Assembly: GCA_043101605.1 (NCBI GenBank)
Contig: JBICIG010000106.1
Span: forward strand, 1-64,000
DNA from: JBICIG01 sp043101605
Lineage (GTDB): Bacteria > Planctomycetota > Phycisphaerae > Phycisphaerales > UBA1924
Reading direction: 5' to 3'
DNA: 64,000 nt
Positions 43,202-52,568 of this stretch are shown here, piece after piece. A model generated the notes under the pieces. It ran no database searches. It saw only the letters and a program-made list of their open reading frames with translations, and had not been told where the DNA came from. Position 1 is the stretch's first letter; each line of letters starts with the position of its first letter. The translations under genes and the position numbers were made by a program.

Positions 43202-44171
43202 AGTCGCCGCCAAGTCCATCTCGATCGCCGACCGGCTCGCGGAACTGAGCGACCTGATCCGGCTCCGGCTGCTTCGGCTGCTGGAGAAGGAGCAGTTGTC
43301 GGTGGGCGAGTGCGCCAAGGTGCTTCAGTTGCCGCAGTCGACCTCAAGTCGGCATCTCAAGACGCTGGCCGAGGGCGGGTGGTTGCAGCGACAGTCGGTC
43401 GGTACGGCGACCTTCTACCGCGTGTCGCTGGATGATCTCGCGCCGGAGTTGAGGGCGCTCTGGGCGGCGACGCGGGATGCGCTGGCGGGGTCGCGTGAGT
43501 TCGAGGAGGACGATCGGCGCTTGCAGGTCGTCCTGGCCGAGCGGGCCGAGGACAGCCTGTCGTACTTCGGGCGGCTGGCGGGTGAGTGGGACGCGGTCCG
43601 GCAGACGCTGTTCGGCTCGACTTTCACGAGCGAGGCGCTGCACTCGTTGATCCCGCCGCGGTGGCATGTCGCCGACCTCGGGTGCGGGACGGGCAACGCG
43701 GTGGTGCACCTGGCGCCGGTGGTCGAGCGAGTGATCGGTGTGGACCAGTCGCCGCCGATGCTCAAGGCGGCGCAGAAGCGACTCCGGGGCCATCGGAATG
43801 TCGAATGGCGCGAGGGGGAGCTCGATGAACTCCCGCTGGGCGACCGCGAGGTCGACGCGGTGTCGTGCTTCCTGGTGCTGCACCACCTGCCGGAGATCGA
43901 CCCGGCGCTGTCGGAGATGCGGCGGGTGCTGCGGACCGAGCGTGGGGGCGGCGTGGCGCTGATCGTCGACATGTACGCGCACGATCGCTCGGAGTACCGG
44001 CAGAGCATGGGGCATCAGCACCTGGGGTTCGGCGAGGAGGAACTGGCCGGCCGGCTCAAAGTGGCGGGTTTCGACGCGGTGCGGTTCCGCCCGGTGCGGA
44101 GCGCGCCGGGGAGCGAGGGCCCCGGGCTGTTCGCGGCGGTCGCGACCGTGAAGGGATCGGCGTTTGGATGA
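43197..44171 (+). CDS. sahR: ArsR-family regulator fused to SAM-dependent methyltransferase (SahR-like)
   Basis: 324 residues. An ArsR winged helix (residues about 10-95: LSDLIRLRLLRLLEKEQLSV, LPQSTSSRHLKTLAEGGWL) is joined to a class I methyltransferase fold with VADLGCGTGNAVVHLA near 160, GVDQSPPMLKAAQ and VSCFLVLHHLPEIDPAL. This architecture and the downstream ahcY and metF match the SahR group, which senses S-adenosylhomocysteine to control methionine-cycle genes in Proteobacteria. The methyltransferase fold probably acts as an SAH/SAM sensor. A true methyltransferase role remains possible. The ATG lies inside the repeated operator. The gene symbol rests on architecture and context. Confidence 0.8.
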   Translation: MKVAAKSISIADRLAELSDLIRLRLLRLLEKEQLSVGECAKVLQLPQSTSSRHLKTLAEGGWLQRQSVGTATFYRVSLDDLAPELRALWAATRDALAGSREFEEDDRRLQVVLAERAEDSLSYFGRLAGEWDAVRQTLFGSTFTSEALHSLIPPRWHVADLGCGTGNAVVHLAPVVERVIGVDQSPPMLKAAQKRLRGHRNVEWREGELDELPLGDREVDAVSCFLVLHHLPEIDPALSEMRRVLRTERGGGVALIVDMYAHDRSEYRQSMGHQHLGFGEEELAGRLKVAGFDAVRFRPVRSAPGSEGPGLFAAVATVKGSAFG

Positions 44172-44273
44172 ATGTCGGGGCTGCGTTTGAGACCCGGCGA
44201 CGGAGCGAAGAAGAGCAGTTCTTGGCAGAGCATGGATCGTTCGAGATAGACCTTTGACAGAACGGAGCAGAGT

Positions 44274-45758
44274 GTGACCAGCATTGCAACGAATCCGAAA
44301 TCGGCGGCCGGTGGCGTGGAGGCTCTTCCCTACAAGGTGAAGGACCTGTCGCTGGCCGAGTCTGGGCGGAACGAGATCCGCCTGGCCGAGCACGAGATGC
44401 CGGGCCTGATGGCGGTGCGCCGCGAGTACGGGGCGTCGAAGCCGCTGAAGGGGGCGAGGATCGCGGGCAGCCTGCACATGACGGTGCAGACCGCGGTGCT
44501 CATCGAGACGCTCGTGGAACTCGGCGCCGAGGTGCGCTGGGCGTCATGCAACATCTTCTCGACGGCCGACAACGCGGCGGCGGCGGTGGTCGTCGGTCGC
44601 GACGGGACGCCGGACGACCCCAAGGGCGTGCCGGTGTTCGCGTGGAAGGGCGAGACGCTCGCCGAGTACTGGTGGTGCACCAAGCAGATCCTGACCTGGC
44701 CGGACGGCGAGGGTCCGAACATGATTCTCGACGACGGCGGGGACGCGACGCTGCTCGTGCACATGGGCGTCGACTGCGAGAAGACCGGAAAGGTTCCCGA
44801 GTTCGACCCCGAGAATGATTCTGGCGAGTACGGCGAGATCCTCAAGCTCCTGAAGAAGACACTCGCCGAGGAGCCCGGGTTCTTCGGGAAGATCGCCGAG
44901 CAGATCAAGGGCGTGACCGAGGAGACGACGACGGGCGTGCACCGGCTGTACCAGTTCGCCGAGCAGGGCAAGTTGCTGTTCCCGGCGATCAATGTCAACG
45001 ACTCGGTGACCAAGAGCAAGTTCGACAACATCTACGGCTGTCGCCACTCGCTGATCGATGGTCTGAACCGGGCGACCGATGTGATGCTCAGCGGCAAGGT
45101 CGCGGTGGTGTGCGGGTACGGGGATGTGGGCAAGGGCTGCGTGCAGTCGCTGCGTGGGCAGGGCTGCCGCGTGCTCGTGACCGAGATCGACCCGATCTGC
45201 GCGCTTCAGGCGGCGATGGAGGGTCTTGAGGTGGTCCGGCTGGAGGATGTGGTCGAGACGGCCGACATCTTCATCACCGCGACGGGCAACCGTGACATCA
45301 TCACGGTCGACCACATGAAGCGGATGAAGAACAAGGCGATCATCGGCAACATCGGGCACTTCGACAACGAGATCCAGATGGAGCCGCTGGCGAAGGTGCC
45401 GGGCATCAAGCGTGTGAACATCAAGCCGCAGTACGACGAGTGGGAGTTCCCCGAGGGCAAGAGCATCCTGGTGCTCGCCGAGGGTCGCCTGCTGAATCTC
45501 GGGTGCGCGACGGGTCACCCCAGCTTCGTGATGAGCGCGAGCTTCACGAACCAGGTGATCGCGCAGATCGAGCTGTTCCAGCGGACCAACGAGTACGAGC
45601 ACAAGGTATATGTGCTTCCCAAGCATCTCGATGAGAAGGTCGCGAGGCTGCACCTGGGGCACCTGGGCGTGAAGCTGACCGAGCTGTCGCCCAAGCAGGC
45701 CGCCTACATCGGCGTGCCGGTCAACGGGCCTTACAAGCCCGAGCACTACCGCTATTGA
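44274..45758 (+). CDS. ahcY: Adenosylhomocysteinase
   Basis: 494 residues. It hydrolyses S-adenosylhomocysteine to adenosine and homocysteine, relieving product inhibition of methyltransferases. NAD-binding GYGDVGKGCVQSLRGQG lies near residue 285, with the AHCY signatures ALNVASCN-like VRWASCNIFSTADNAAAAV and GVTEETTTGVHRLYQ. The C-terminal KPEHYRY is the usual tail. The 30-40 residue insertion (KKTLAEEPGFFGKIAEQIKG) is present, as in many bacteria. The GTG start has ACGGAGCAG upstream. The 102-base gap from the sahR-like gene shows no clear promoter, so one operon is likely. Confidence 0.97.
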   Translation: MTSIATNPKSAAGGVEALPYKVKDLSLAESGRNEIRLAEHEMPGLMAVRREYGASKPLKGARIAGSLHMTVQTAVLIETLVELGAEVRWASCNIFSTADNAAAAVVVGRDGTPDDPKGVPVFAWKGETLAEYWWCTKQILTWPDGEGPNMILDDGGDATLLVHMGVDCEKTGKVPEFDPENDSGEYGEILKLLKKTLAEEPGFFGKIAEQIKGVTEETTTGVHRLYQFAEQGKLLFPAINVNDSVTKSKFDNIYGCRHSLIDGLNRATDVMLSGKVAVVCGYGDVGKGCVQSLRGQGCRVLVTEIDPICALQAAMEGLEVVRLEDVVETADIFITATGNRDIITVDHMKRMKNKAIIGNIGHFDNEIQMEPLAKVPGIKRVNIKPQYDEWEFPEGKSILVLAEGRLLNLGCATGHPSFVMSASFTNQVIAQIELFQRTNEYEHKVYVLPKHLDEKVARLHLGHLGVKLTELSPKQAAYIGVPVNGPYKPEHYRY

Positions 45759-45836
45759 TTCGCGGATTCACCCGGGCGGCGCGACCGCGGCGTCCGGGCA
45801 TTTGCTCAGCAGGGTCGGCGAGCACGGGAGGTCAGG

Positions 45837-46763
45837 ATGCACCTTCGGGATATCTGGACACGGCACGAGCGATCGTTCTCCTTCGAGTTCTTCCCGCCCA
45901 AGGGCGAGCAGGACGCCGAGGCGCTGGTGTCGTCGATGCACGAGTTCTCGGAGCTGGAGCCGACCTTTGTTTCGGTGACCTACGGCGCGGGCGGTTCGAC
46001 GCGCGAGCGGACGCACGATCTGGTGCTTCGAATCAAGAACGAGACGACGCTGGCGCCGATGCCTCACCTGACCTGCGTCTGCCACGATGAGACCGAGATC
46101 CGGGACCTTCTGCGGCGATACGCCGAGGCGGGGATCACGAACATCATGGCGTTGCGCGGCGACGAGCCGGCGGACTATGACGGCGCCAAGCCCGGCTCCT
46201 TTGCGTACGCGGCGGACCTTGTGCGGTGTATCCAGCGGTTCAATGAATCGGGGGCGCACCCGGATCGGCGCGGCTTCGGCGTGGGCGTCGCTGGTTTTCC
46301 GGAGGGGCACCCGGGTTCCCCGAACCGGCTCGTCGAGATGGAACGGCTCAAGGCGAAGATCGACGCGGGGGCGGATGCGATCTTCACGCAGATGTTCTTC
46401 GACAACCGTGATCTGCTCGACTTCCGCGAGCGGTGCGAACTGGCGGGCATCCGCGTCCCGATCGTGGCGGGGATCATGCCGGTGACCTCGATCAAGGGGC
46501 TGCGGCGGATGGCTGAGCTTTCGGGCGGGACGCGGTTCCCGGCCAAGCTGCTGCGGGCGATCAGCCGGGCCGACGGAGATGCGGACGCGGTTCGTCGCGT
46601 GGGCATCCACTGGGCGACCGAGCAGTGCCTCGACCTGCTCGAGCACGGCGTGGCGGGGATCCACTTCTACACGCTGAACCGATCGACCGCGACGCGGGAG
46701 ATCTACCGGACGCTCGGCGTGCGCTCCTCGGCGCAGCTGGCGATCAACCGGTCGGTGGTGTGA
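45837..46763 (+). CDS. metF: 5,10-methylenetetrahydrofolate reductase
   Basis: 308 residues, FAD-dependent TIM barrel. It makes 5-methyltetrahydrofolate for methionine synthesis, linking folate to the methyl cycle. Motifs: FSFEFFPPKGEQDAEAL (Glu28 equivalent), FVSVTYGAGGSTRERT, NIMALRGDEPADYD, and DAIFTQMFFDNRDLL. C-terminal IHFYTLNRSTATREIY matches the substrate-closing segment. GGGAGGTCAGG gives a good ribosome site. It is third in the sahR-ahcY-metF unit. Confidence 0.95.
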   Translation: MHLRDIWTRHERSFSFEFFPPKGEQDAEALVSSMHEFSELEPTFVSVTYGAGGSTRERTHDLVLRIKNETTLAPMPHLTCVCHDETEIRDLLRRYAEAGITNIMALRGDEPADYDGAKPGSFAYAADLVRCIQRFNESGAHPDRRGFGVGVAGFPEGHPGSPNRLVEMERLKAKIDAGADAIFTQMFFDNRDLLDFRERCELAGIRVPIVAGIMPVTSIKGLRRMAELSGGTRFPAKLLRAISRADGDADAVRRVGIHWATEQCLDLLEHGVAGIHFYTLNRSTATREIYRTLGVRSSAQLAINRSVV

Positions 46764-46780
46764 TCGAATCCTGAACGGGC

Positions 46781-47494
46781 TCAGACCGAGAAGACCCGGG
46801 CGAGGGGCGTGCGCGCGGCATCGACGAGGGCGCGGAACAGGTCGAGCCCGAGCGGGGCGAAGGGCGTTCGCTCGGGGTGCCATTGGACACCGACATGGAA
46901 GGGGCGATCGGGGTCGGCGAGGATCTCGATGACGCCGTCGGGAGCCCGCCCGGCGACGCGCAGGTGCCCCGGGTCGTCCACCGCCTGTCGGTGTCGGCTG
47001 CGGACCGCGCCCTCCGGAAAGCCCTGCGGATGGCAGGCGAAGGGCTCCTCGATGAGCACGGGGTGGTCGTGTTCCCAGTGATCGCCCGCTGAGGGGTGGG
47101 TGTCGGGGAGGTGCTGATTGAGGCGCCCGCCGGCGACCAGGGCCATCATCTGCATTCCCAGGCAGATGCCGAGCAGCGGCAGGTCGGGGCGGTGCTGATC
47201 GAGCGCGCGCAGCAGGTCGGTCTCGTACTGCTGGCGGAGGTCGTGGACGGGGATGGCGGCGGGGTGGGTCGGCTCGCCGAAGGGCTCGGTGCGGGGGTCG
47301 TCACCCCCGGCGAGGACGAGCCCGTCGATCGCGTCGAGATGATCGCGTGCCGCTTCGGGGAGCGGCGGGAGCTGCACGGGAATGCCTCCCGCGGCGTGGA
47401 CGGCCTGCGCGTAGGGGAGGTAGCCGAACGAACGCGGGAAGAGGCGTTCTTCATCGATGTCGGTCGTGATGCCGATGAGCGGGCGGTTCACCAT
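46781..47494 (-). CDS. Class I glutamine amidotransferase-like gamma-glutamyl hydrolase (PuuD family)
   Basis: 237 residues, peptidase C26 fold. It carries the nucleophile Cys in PLLGICLGMQMMALVAGG near residue 118, followed by the catalytic His-x-Glu in VGVQWHPERTP near 210. GGDDPRTEPFGEP is the usual substrate segment. PuuD hydrolyses gamma-glutamyl-GABA in putrescine breakdown. No other puu genes are near, so the substrate is open. The start codon follows GATACC by 6 nt without a ribosome site. It is divergent from the DUF4340 gene. Confidence 0.85.
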   Translation of the reverse strand: MVNRPLIGITTDIDEERLFPRSFGYLPYAQAVHAAGGIPVQLPPLPEAARDHLDAIDGLVLAGGDDPRTEPFGEPTHPAAIPVHDLRQQYETDLLRALDQHRPDLPLLGICLGMQMMALVAGGRLNQHLPDTHPSAGDHWEHDHPVLIEEPFACHPQGFPEGAVRSRHRQAVDDPGHLRVAGRAPDGVIEILADPDRPFHVGVQWHPERTPFAPLGLDLFRALVDAARTPLARVFSV

Positions 47495-47500
47495 GGCGAT

Positions 47501-47506
47501 GGTATC
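47501..47506 (-). promoter_or_regulatory. -10 hexamer of the PuuD-like gene, leaderless type
   Basis: GATACC ends 6 nt before the ATG. With the next six bases it gives GATACCATCGCC, a 12-mer also found upstream of purD. Confidence 0.45.
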
Positions 47507-47533
47507 GAGTCGGTCGGATACGGTCGCGGGCTG

Positions 47534-47539
47534 TAAGAT
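47534..47539 (+). promoter_or_regulatory. -10 hexamer of the DUF4340 gene, leaderless type
   Basis: TAAGAT ends exactly 6 nt before the ATG at 47546. The gap CCGCGC has no ribosome binding site. Confidence 0.5.
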
Positions 47540-47545
47540 CCGCGC

Positions 47546-48949
47546 ATGCCGAGGCTGCCGGTCTTCATCTCGCTGGGGTTGCTGGGCGTGCTCGCGGTGA
47601 TCGCGGCGGTGGTCGTGCGCGCGCCGGGCGTTGGTTCGCGGGATGCGGGCGAGGGGTACGAGGAGATCCGGCTCTCGCAGGCGCGGGCGATCGAGGTGCG
47701 GCGAGGGGATGAGCGATCGCGTGTGGAGCGGACCGAAGGCGGCTGGATCGCCGCGTGGCAGGAGCCCGGCGGCGAACGACGCTGGCCGGTGGATGAATCG
47801 ACCGTGCGCGCGGCGATCCGGTTGATCAACGAGGGGCTGCGACCCGAGCCGGGGGGTTCGGGCGTGAACGCCGAGAGCGGCGACTGGGCCGTTCGGGTGA
47901 CGATCCGGGGAGCCGAAGCCGGGCGTGCGACCGAGGTGCGGATGGGCGAGCCGCGCGTGGGGGGCGTGGCGGATGCGGCGTTCCGGCAGGGGGACGCGGA
48001 GTGGCAGGCCGCGAGCATCGAGGCGGACCTCTTCGAGTTGTTTTCGAGCGGCGGGCCCCGGGCGTGGCGGGATCCGCGCGTCGGCACCGGACTGGAATGG
48101 GATCCGGGGCGGATCGTGGTTGCCGGCGGGCCGCAGGGCGAACTGGTGCTCGAGAAGCAACGCGGCACATGGGTCGCGACGGCTCCGGTCGCGGCTCGCT
48201 GCGAGCCCGACCGGGTGCGGGCGATCGTTGCGGCGGTCACTTCAGCGCGCGTGCTGCGATTTGTCGACGCAGAGGTGATGGAGCGTGAATCGCTGACGCT
48301 CGCTTCGATGGGTCTGGCGTCGGCGATCGGGCGCCTGAGCGTGGAGTCGGCCCGCGGAGACGGCGCACGGTTCGTGCTGGAGATTGGGGCGGAGTCGCCG
48401 AGGTCGGCGACGAGCCGGTACGCGCGGGTGACGATGGAGCGGGGCGGCGACGCCGATGGCGGAGCGGCGTGGGGGCCGATGGTCGCGGAGGTCGATGTCG
48501 AGGAACTTGGCGAGGCGTTTCCGGTGATCGAGCAGGTTGCGGCGCGCACGGCTCTCGGCGGCGAGCCGCTGGAGGTCGGCGGCATGACCGTGCGGGCGTT
48601 CGAGAGCGGGCGGGAGTTGACGCTGTCGCGGCGGGGCGTGCGTTGGGAGGTGGCAGAGGCGCCCGTTGCGGACACGACGCAGCAACTCGCGACGGCGCTG
48701 ACCGAGCGGCTGCTGGCGGCGAAGGCGGCGAGGGTGACGCGGGAGTCCATCCCGGCGACGAGGCTCGCTCAGGTCGAACTCTTCGACTACCGGGGAGGGT
48801 CGGTTGGGTCGTGCTTGGTGGCGATCGTGCCGGCGGCGGGGGATCAGCAGCGACCGGTGATCGCGATCGAATCCGAAGGGTTCACGCGGCTCTACGACGC
48901 GTCGGTCTTCCCGGCGGATCTGCTCCGCTGGCTCGCGGCGCCGAACTGA
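47546..48949 (+). CDS. DUF4340 family membrane-anchored protein
   Basis: 467 residues. One N-terminal membrane helix (VFISLGLLGVLAVIAAVVV) anchors a large extracytoplasmic region of repeating beta units such as ERTEGGWIAAW and LEKQRGTWVATAPV. These fit the DUF4340 repeat: a Trp-rich strand followed by a helix (VRAIVAAVTSARVLRFV). The proteins often accompany gliding or ABC exporter genes (GldG) in other phyla. Here no such neighbours are seen. The role is unknown, with envelope assembly most likely. It ends one base before purD on the opposite strand. Confidence 0.72.
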   Translation: MPRLPVFISLGLLGVLAVIAAVVVRAPGVGSRDAGEGYEEIRLSQARAIEVRRGDERSRVERTEGGWIAAWQEPGGERRWPVDESTVRAAIRLINEGLRPEPGGSGVNAESGDWAVRVTIRGAEAGRATEVRMGEPRVGGVADAAFRQGDAEWQAASIEADLFELFSSGGPRAWRDPRVGTGLEWDPGRIVVAGGPQGELVLEKQRGTWVATAPVAARCEPDRVRAIVAAVTSARVLRFVDAEVMERESLTLASMGLASAIGRLSVESARGDGARFVLEIGAESPRSATSRYARVTMERGGDADGGAAWGPMVAEVDVEELGEAFPVIEQVAARTALGGEPLEVGGMTVRAFESGRELTLSRRGVRWEVAEAPVADTTQQLATALTERLLAAKAARVTRESIPATRLAQVELFDYRGGSVGSCLVAIVPAAGDQQRPVIAIESEGFTRLYDASVFPADLLRWLAAPN

Positions 48950-48950
48950 G

Positions 48951-50252
48951 TCATTCCGGAGACGGGACCGATGCGCCGATGTCGCGGCGGAAGAGCATGC
49001 CGTCGAAACGGATCTTCGCGACCGCGTCATAAGCCTGTCGGCGGGCCTCTTCGGGTGAGGTGCCGAGAGCCGTGACGCCGAGGACGCGACCGCCGGCGGT
49101 GACGAGTTGTCCGGCGGCATCGCGGGCGGTGCCGGCGTGATGGATCGAGATGTCCTTGAGTTTGGCGGCATCGGCGAGGCCGGTGATGGGGCGGCCGGTC
49201 ACGGGCTTGTCCGGGTAGCCCTCGCTTGCGAGGACGACTGTGCAGGCGTCGCGATCCCTCCAGGAAATGTCGGCTTCATCCAGTCGGCCGGTGGCGGCCT
49301 TGTGAAAGAGATCGAGGGCGTCTCCTTCAAGGAGGGCCATCAGCGGCTGGCACTCGGGGTCGCCGAAACGGACATTGAACTCGAGGACCTTGGGCCCGGC
49401 GTGGGTGAGCATGATCCCGGCGTAGAGGACTCCTCGGAACTCGATGTCCTCGCGCCGGAGGGCGTCGACGGCGGGGATGAGGATCTCGCGTTCGATCTCG
49501 CGGGCGAGGTCGTCGGCGATGAGCCCTCGCGGGCACACAACGCCCATGCCGCCGGTGTTGGGGCCGGTGTCGCCTTCGCCCAGTCGCTTGTGGTCGCGGC
49601 ACGGGGGCATGGGAAGGATGGACCGCCCGTCGACGAGGGCGAGGACCGAGACTTCGGGGCCGGCGAGGCGTTCTTCGATGACGATGGTCGAGCCCGCGCC
49701 GCCGAACTTCCCGCCCCGGAGGAGCGATTCGGCGGCGTCGATGGCCTCGGGCATGTGGTCGCAGACGAAGACCCCCTTGCCGGCGGCGAGGCCCGAGGCC
49801 TTGACCACCACGGGGTGCTCGCGCGACTCGATGTAGGTGCGGGCGGGCTCGAAACGGGTGAAGGAGCGGGCCTCGGGGGTGGGGATGGCCGCGTTGCGCA
49901 TGAGCTGCTTGGCCCAGGCCTTATCGGCTTCGAGTTGGGCGCCGGCCTTGGTCGGTCCGAAGACGGCGCGGGTGGGGGTGGCGAGCGCATCGGCGAATCC
50001 GTCGGCCAAGGGGGCCTCGGGGCCGATCACGACGAGGTCGATGGAGTTCTTGTCGCACCAGGACTGGAGCCGGTAGATCTGTCGGATGTCGAAGACGGTG
50101 TCGGCGGGCTTGGCGAGCTCGGCCAGACCCGGATTGCCCGGGTGGGAGGTCCAGAGGGAGCCGAGTCTGTGGGACTCGGCGATGCGCAGAGCGAGGGCGT
50201 GCTCGCGGCCGCCGCCGCCGATCAGGAGCACATTGAGTGGGCGATCAGCCAT
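48951..50252 (-). CDS. purD: Phosphoribosylamine-glycine ligase
   Basis: 433 residues. It joins phosphoribosylamine and glycine with ATP to give GAR, the second step of purine synthesis. N-domain LLIGGGGREHALALRIAES, ATP-grasp region VVVKASGLAAGKGVFVCDH and IVIEERLAGPEVSVLALVDG, then PCRDHKRLGEGDTGPNTGGMG and VLEFNVRFGDPECQ. Normal length. The start is the ATG before ADRPLNVLL, 7 nt downstream of TACCAT. It shares with purL, in this window, the leaderless-type promoter. Confidence 0.95.
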   Translation of the reverse strand: MADRPLNVLLIGGGGREHALALRIAESHRLGSLWTSHPGNPGLAELAKPADTVFDIRQIYRLQSWCDKNSIDLVVIGPEAPLADGFADALATPTRAVFGPTKAGAQLEADKAWAKQLMRNAAIPTPEARSFTRFEPARTYIESREHPVVVKASGLAAGKGVFVCDHMPEAIDAAESLLRGGKFGGAGSTIVIEERLAGPEVSVLALVDGRSILPMPPCRDHKRLGEGDTGPNTGGMGVVCPRGLIADDLAREIEREILIPAVDALRREDIEFRGVLYAGIMLTHAGPKVLEFNVRFGDPECQPLMALLEGDALDLFHKAATGRLDEADISWRDRDACTVVLASEGYPDKPVTGRPITGLADAAKLKDISIHHAGTARDAAGQLVTAGGRVLGVTALGTSPEEARRQAYDAVAKIRFDGMLFRRDIGASVPSPE

Positions 50253-50259
50253 GCGGGCG

Positions 50260-50265
50260 ATGGTA
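50260..50265 (-). promoter_or_regulatory. -10 hexamer of purD, leaderless type
   Basis: TACCAT ends 7 nt before the ATG, within GATACCATCGCCCGC. The first 12 bases of this are identical to those upstream of the PuuD-like gene. Confidence 0.45.
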
Positions 50266-50296
50266 TCCGTCGGGTGCGGGGCGAGACGGGGTCGGG

Positions 50297-50302
50297 TAGC
50301 CT
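50297..50302 (+). promoter_or_regulatory. Possible -10 hexamer of the lipid operon
   Basis: TAGCCT on the plus strand precedes the desaturase gene by about 88 bases. It is the best plus-strand match in the 138-base divergent gap. No -35 box is evident. Confidence 0.3.
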
Positions 50303-50390
50303 TCGCGGCGAGCGTTCGGACCCCAAGTGGCCGGCGGCGGATTGGGCCCGTGGCTGCATCCGGCGTCGAGCCGATCTCGAAGCCGCGAAC

Positions 50391-51320
<930 letters not shown>

Positions 51321-51323
51321 GCG

Positions 51324-52568
51324 ATGCGGATCGGCGTCGTCGGGTCGGGGATCTCGGGGTTGATCTGCGCCTGGCTGCTCGGGCCGGAGCACGAGGTCGT
51401 ACTCATCGAGGGCGATGATCGGATCGGCGGGCACTCGCACACGGTGGAAGTGGAGCACGAGGGGCGGACGATCGCGGTGGACACCGGGTTCATCGTGTAC
51501 AACGAGCGGAACTACCCGAACCTCACGCGGGTGTTCGGGATGCTGGGAGTCGAGACTCAGCCGGCTTCGATGTCGTTCTCGGTGAGGGATGATGCGCGGG
51601 ATCTGGAGTACGGCGGGGCCTCGCTGGGATCCCTGCTGGCGCAGCGGCGCAACCTGCTCCGACCGGCGTTCGGGCGGTTCCTGCTCGGTGTGCGGCGGTT
51701 CTTCCGCGAAGCGCCGGGACTGATCGAGCGAGCTCCCGAAGACCAGACGCTGGGCGCGTTTCTTCGTCAGCACGGCTTCGGGCGTGAGGTCGTCGACTGG
51801 CTGGTGATCCCGATGGGGGCGGCGATCTGGTCGACCTCCACACGCGACATGCTCGACTTTCCCGCGCGGCTGTTCGTGCGGTTCTTTCACAACCACGGGA
51901 TGCTGCAGGTGCGGGGGCGGCCCGAGTGGCGCACCGTGGTGGGCGGGTCGAGGCAGTATGTTTCGGCGATGCTGGGACAGGTCCGCGGGGAGGTTCGGCT
52001 GGCGACCCGGGTCGAACGGGTCGAGCGGGATGACGACGGGGTCCGCCTCGCGTTCGCGGAGGGTGGGGGCGAGACCTTCGACGAAGTGATCCTCGCCTGT
52101 CACAGCGATCAGGCGCTGGGATTGCTCGGCGACCCGTCGGACCCGGAACGAGAGATCCTCGGTGCATTGCCTTACACCCCGAACGATGTGGTCCTGCACA
52201 CCGATGCGAGCGTTCTGCCCGGTCGGCGGTCGGCGTGGTCGGCGTGGAACTTCCTGATCGGCCGCGACGCCGAGCGCGTGGCAACGGTGTCGTACAATCT
52301 GACGATGCTCCAGAGCCTGGGCACGCGAGCGCCGCTGGTGGTGAGCCTGAATCAGACCGGGCTCATCGATCCGGCGAAGATCCTCGGTCGGTGGCGGTAC
52401 GACCATCCGAGGTACACCGTCGAGGGCGAGCGGGCGCGGGCCCGGCATGCCGAGATCAGCGGCGTGCGCCGGACGCACTACTGCGGCGCGTACTGGTTCA
52501 ACGGATTCCACGAGGACGGCGTGCGGAGCGCCCTGCGGGTCTGCGAACGGTTCGGGGCTTCGCTGTGA
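51324..52568 (+). CDS. FAD-dependent oxidoreductase of the amine-oxidase type (COG2907)
   Basis: 414 residues. The N-terminal dinucleotide fold has GVVGSGISGLICAWLLG followed by VVLIEGDDRIGGHSH. An internal region VDTGFIVYNERNYPNL and a C-terminal YCGAYWFNGFHEDGVRSA close the fold. Homologues are encoded with cyclopropane-fatty-acid synthase genes and DUF1365 in many bacteria, and as an N-terminal domain of plant CFA synthases. Such flavoproteins reduce a methylene or oxidise an acyl-chain intermediate in branched and furan fatty acid routes. The exact reaction here is unknown. Its last bases overlap the DUF1365 gene by 4. Confidence 0.85.
   Translation: MRIGVVGSGISGLICAWLLGPEHEVVLIEGDDRIGGHSHTVEVEHEGRTIAVDTGFIVYNERNYPNLTRVFGMLGVETQPASMSFSVRDDARDLEYGGASLGSLLAQRRNLLRPAFGRFLLGVRRFFREAPGLIERAPEDQTLGAFLRQHGFGREVVDWLVIPMGAAIWSTSTRDMLDFPARLFVRFFHNHGMLQVRGRPEWRTVVGGSRQYVSAMLGQVRGEVRLATRVERVERDDDGVRLAFAEGGGETFDEVILACHSDQALGLLGDPSDPEREILGALPYTPNDVVLHTDASVLPGRRSAWSAWNFLIGRDAERVATVSYNLTMLQSLGTRAPLVVSLNQTGLIDPAKILGRWRYDHPRYTVEGERARARHAEISGVRRTHYCGAYWFNGFHEDGVRSALRVCERFGASL

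Noticed and set aside
44172..44273. Separate promoter or riboswitch directly before ahcY
   Set aside because: No hexamer pair, palindrome or aptamer-like fold was visible in this 102-base gap.
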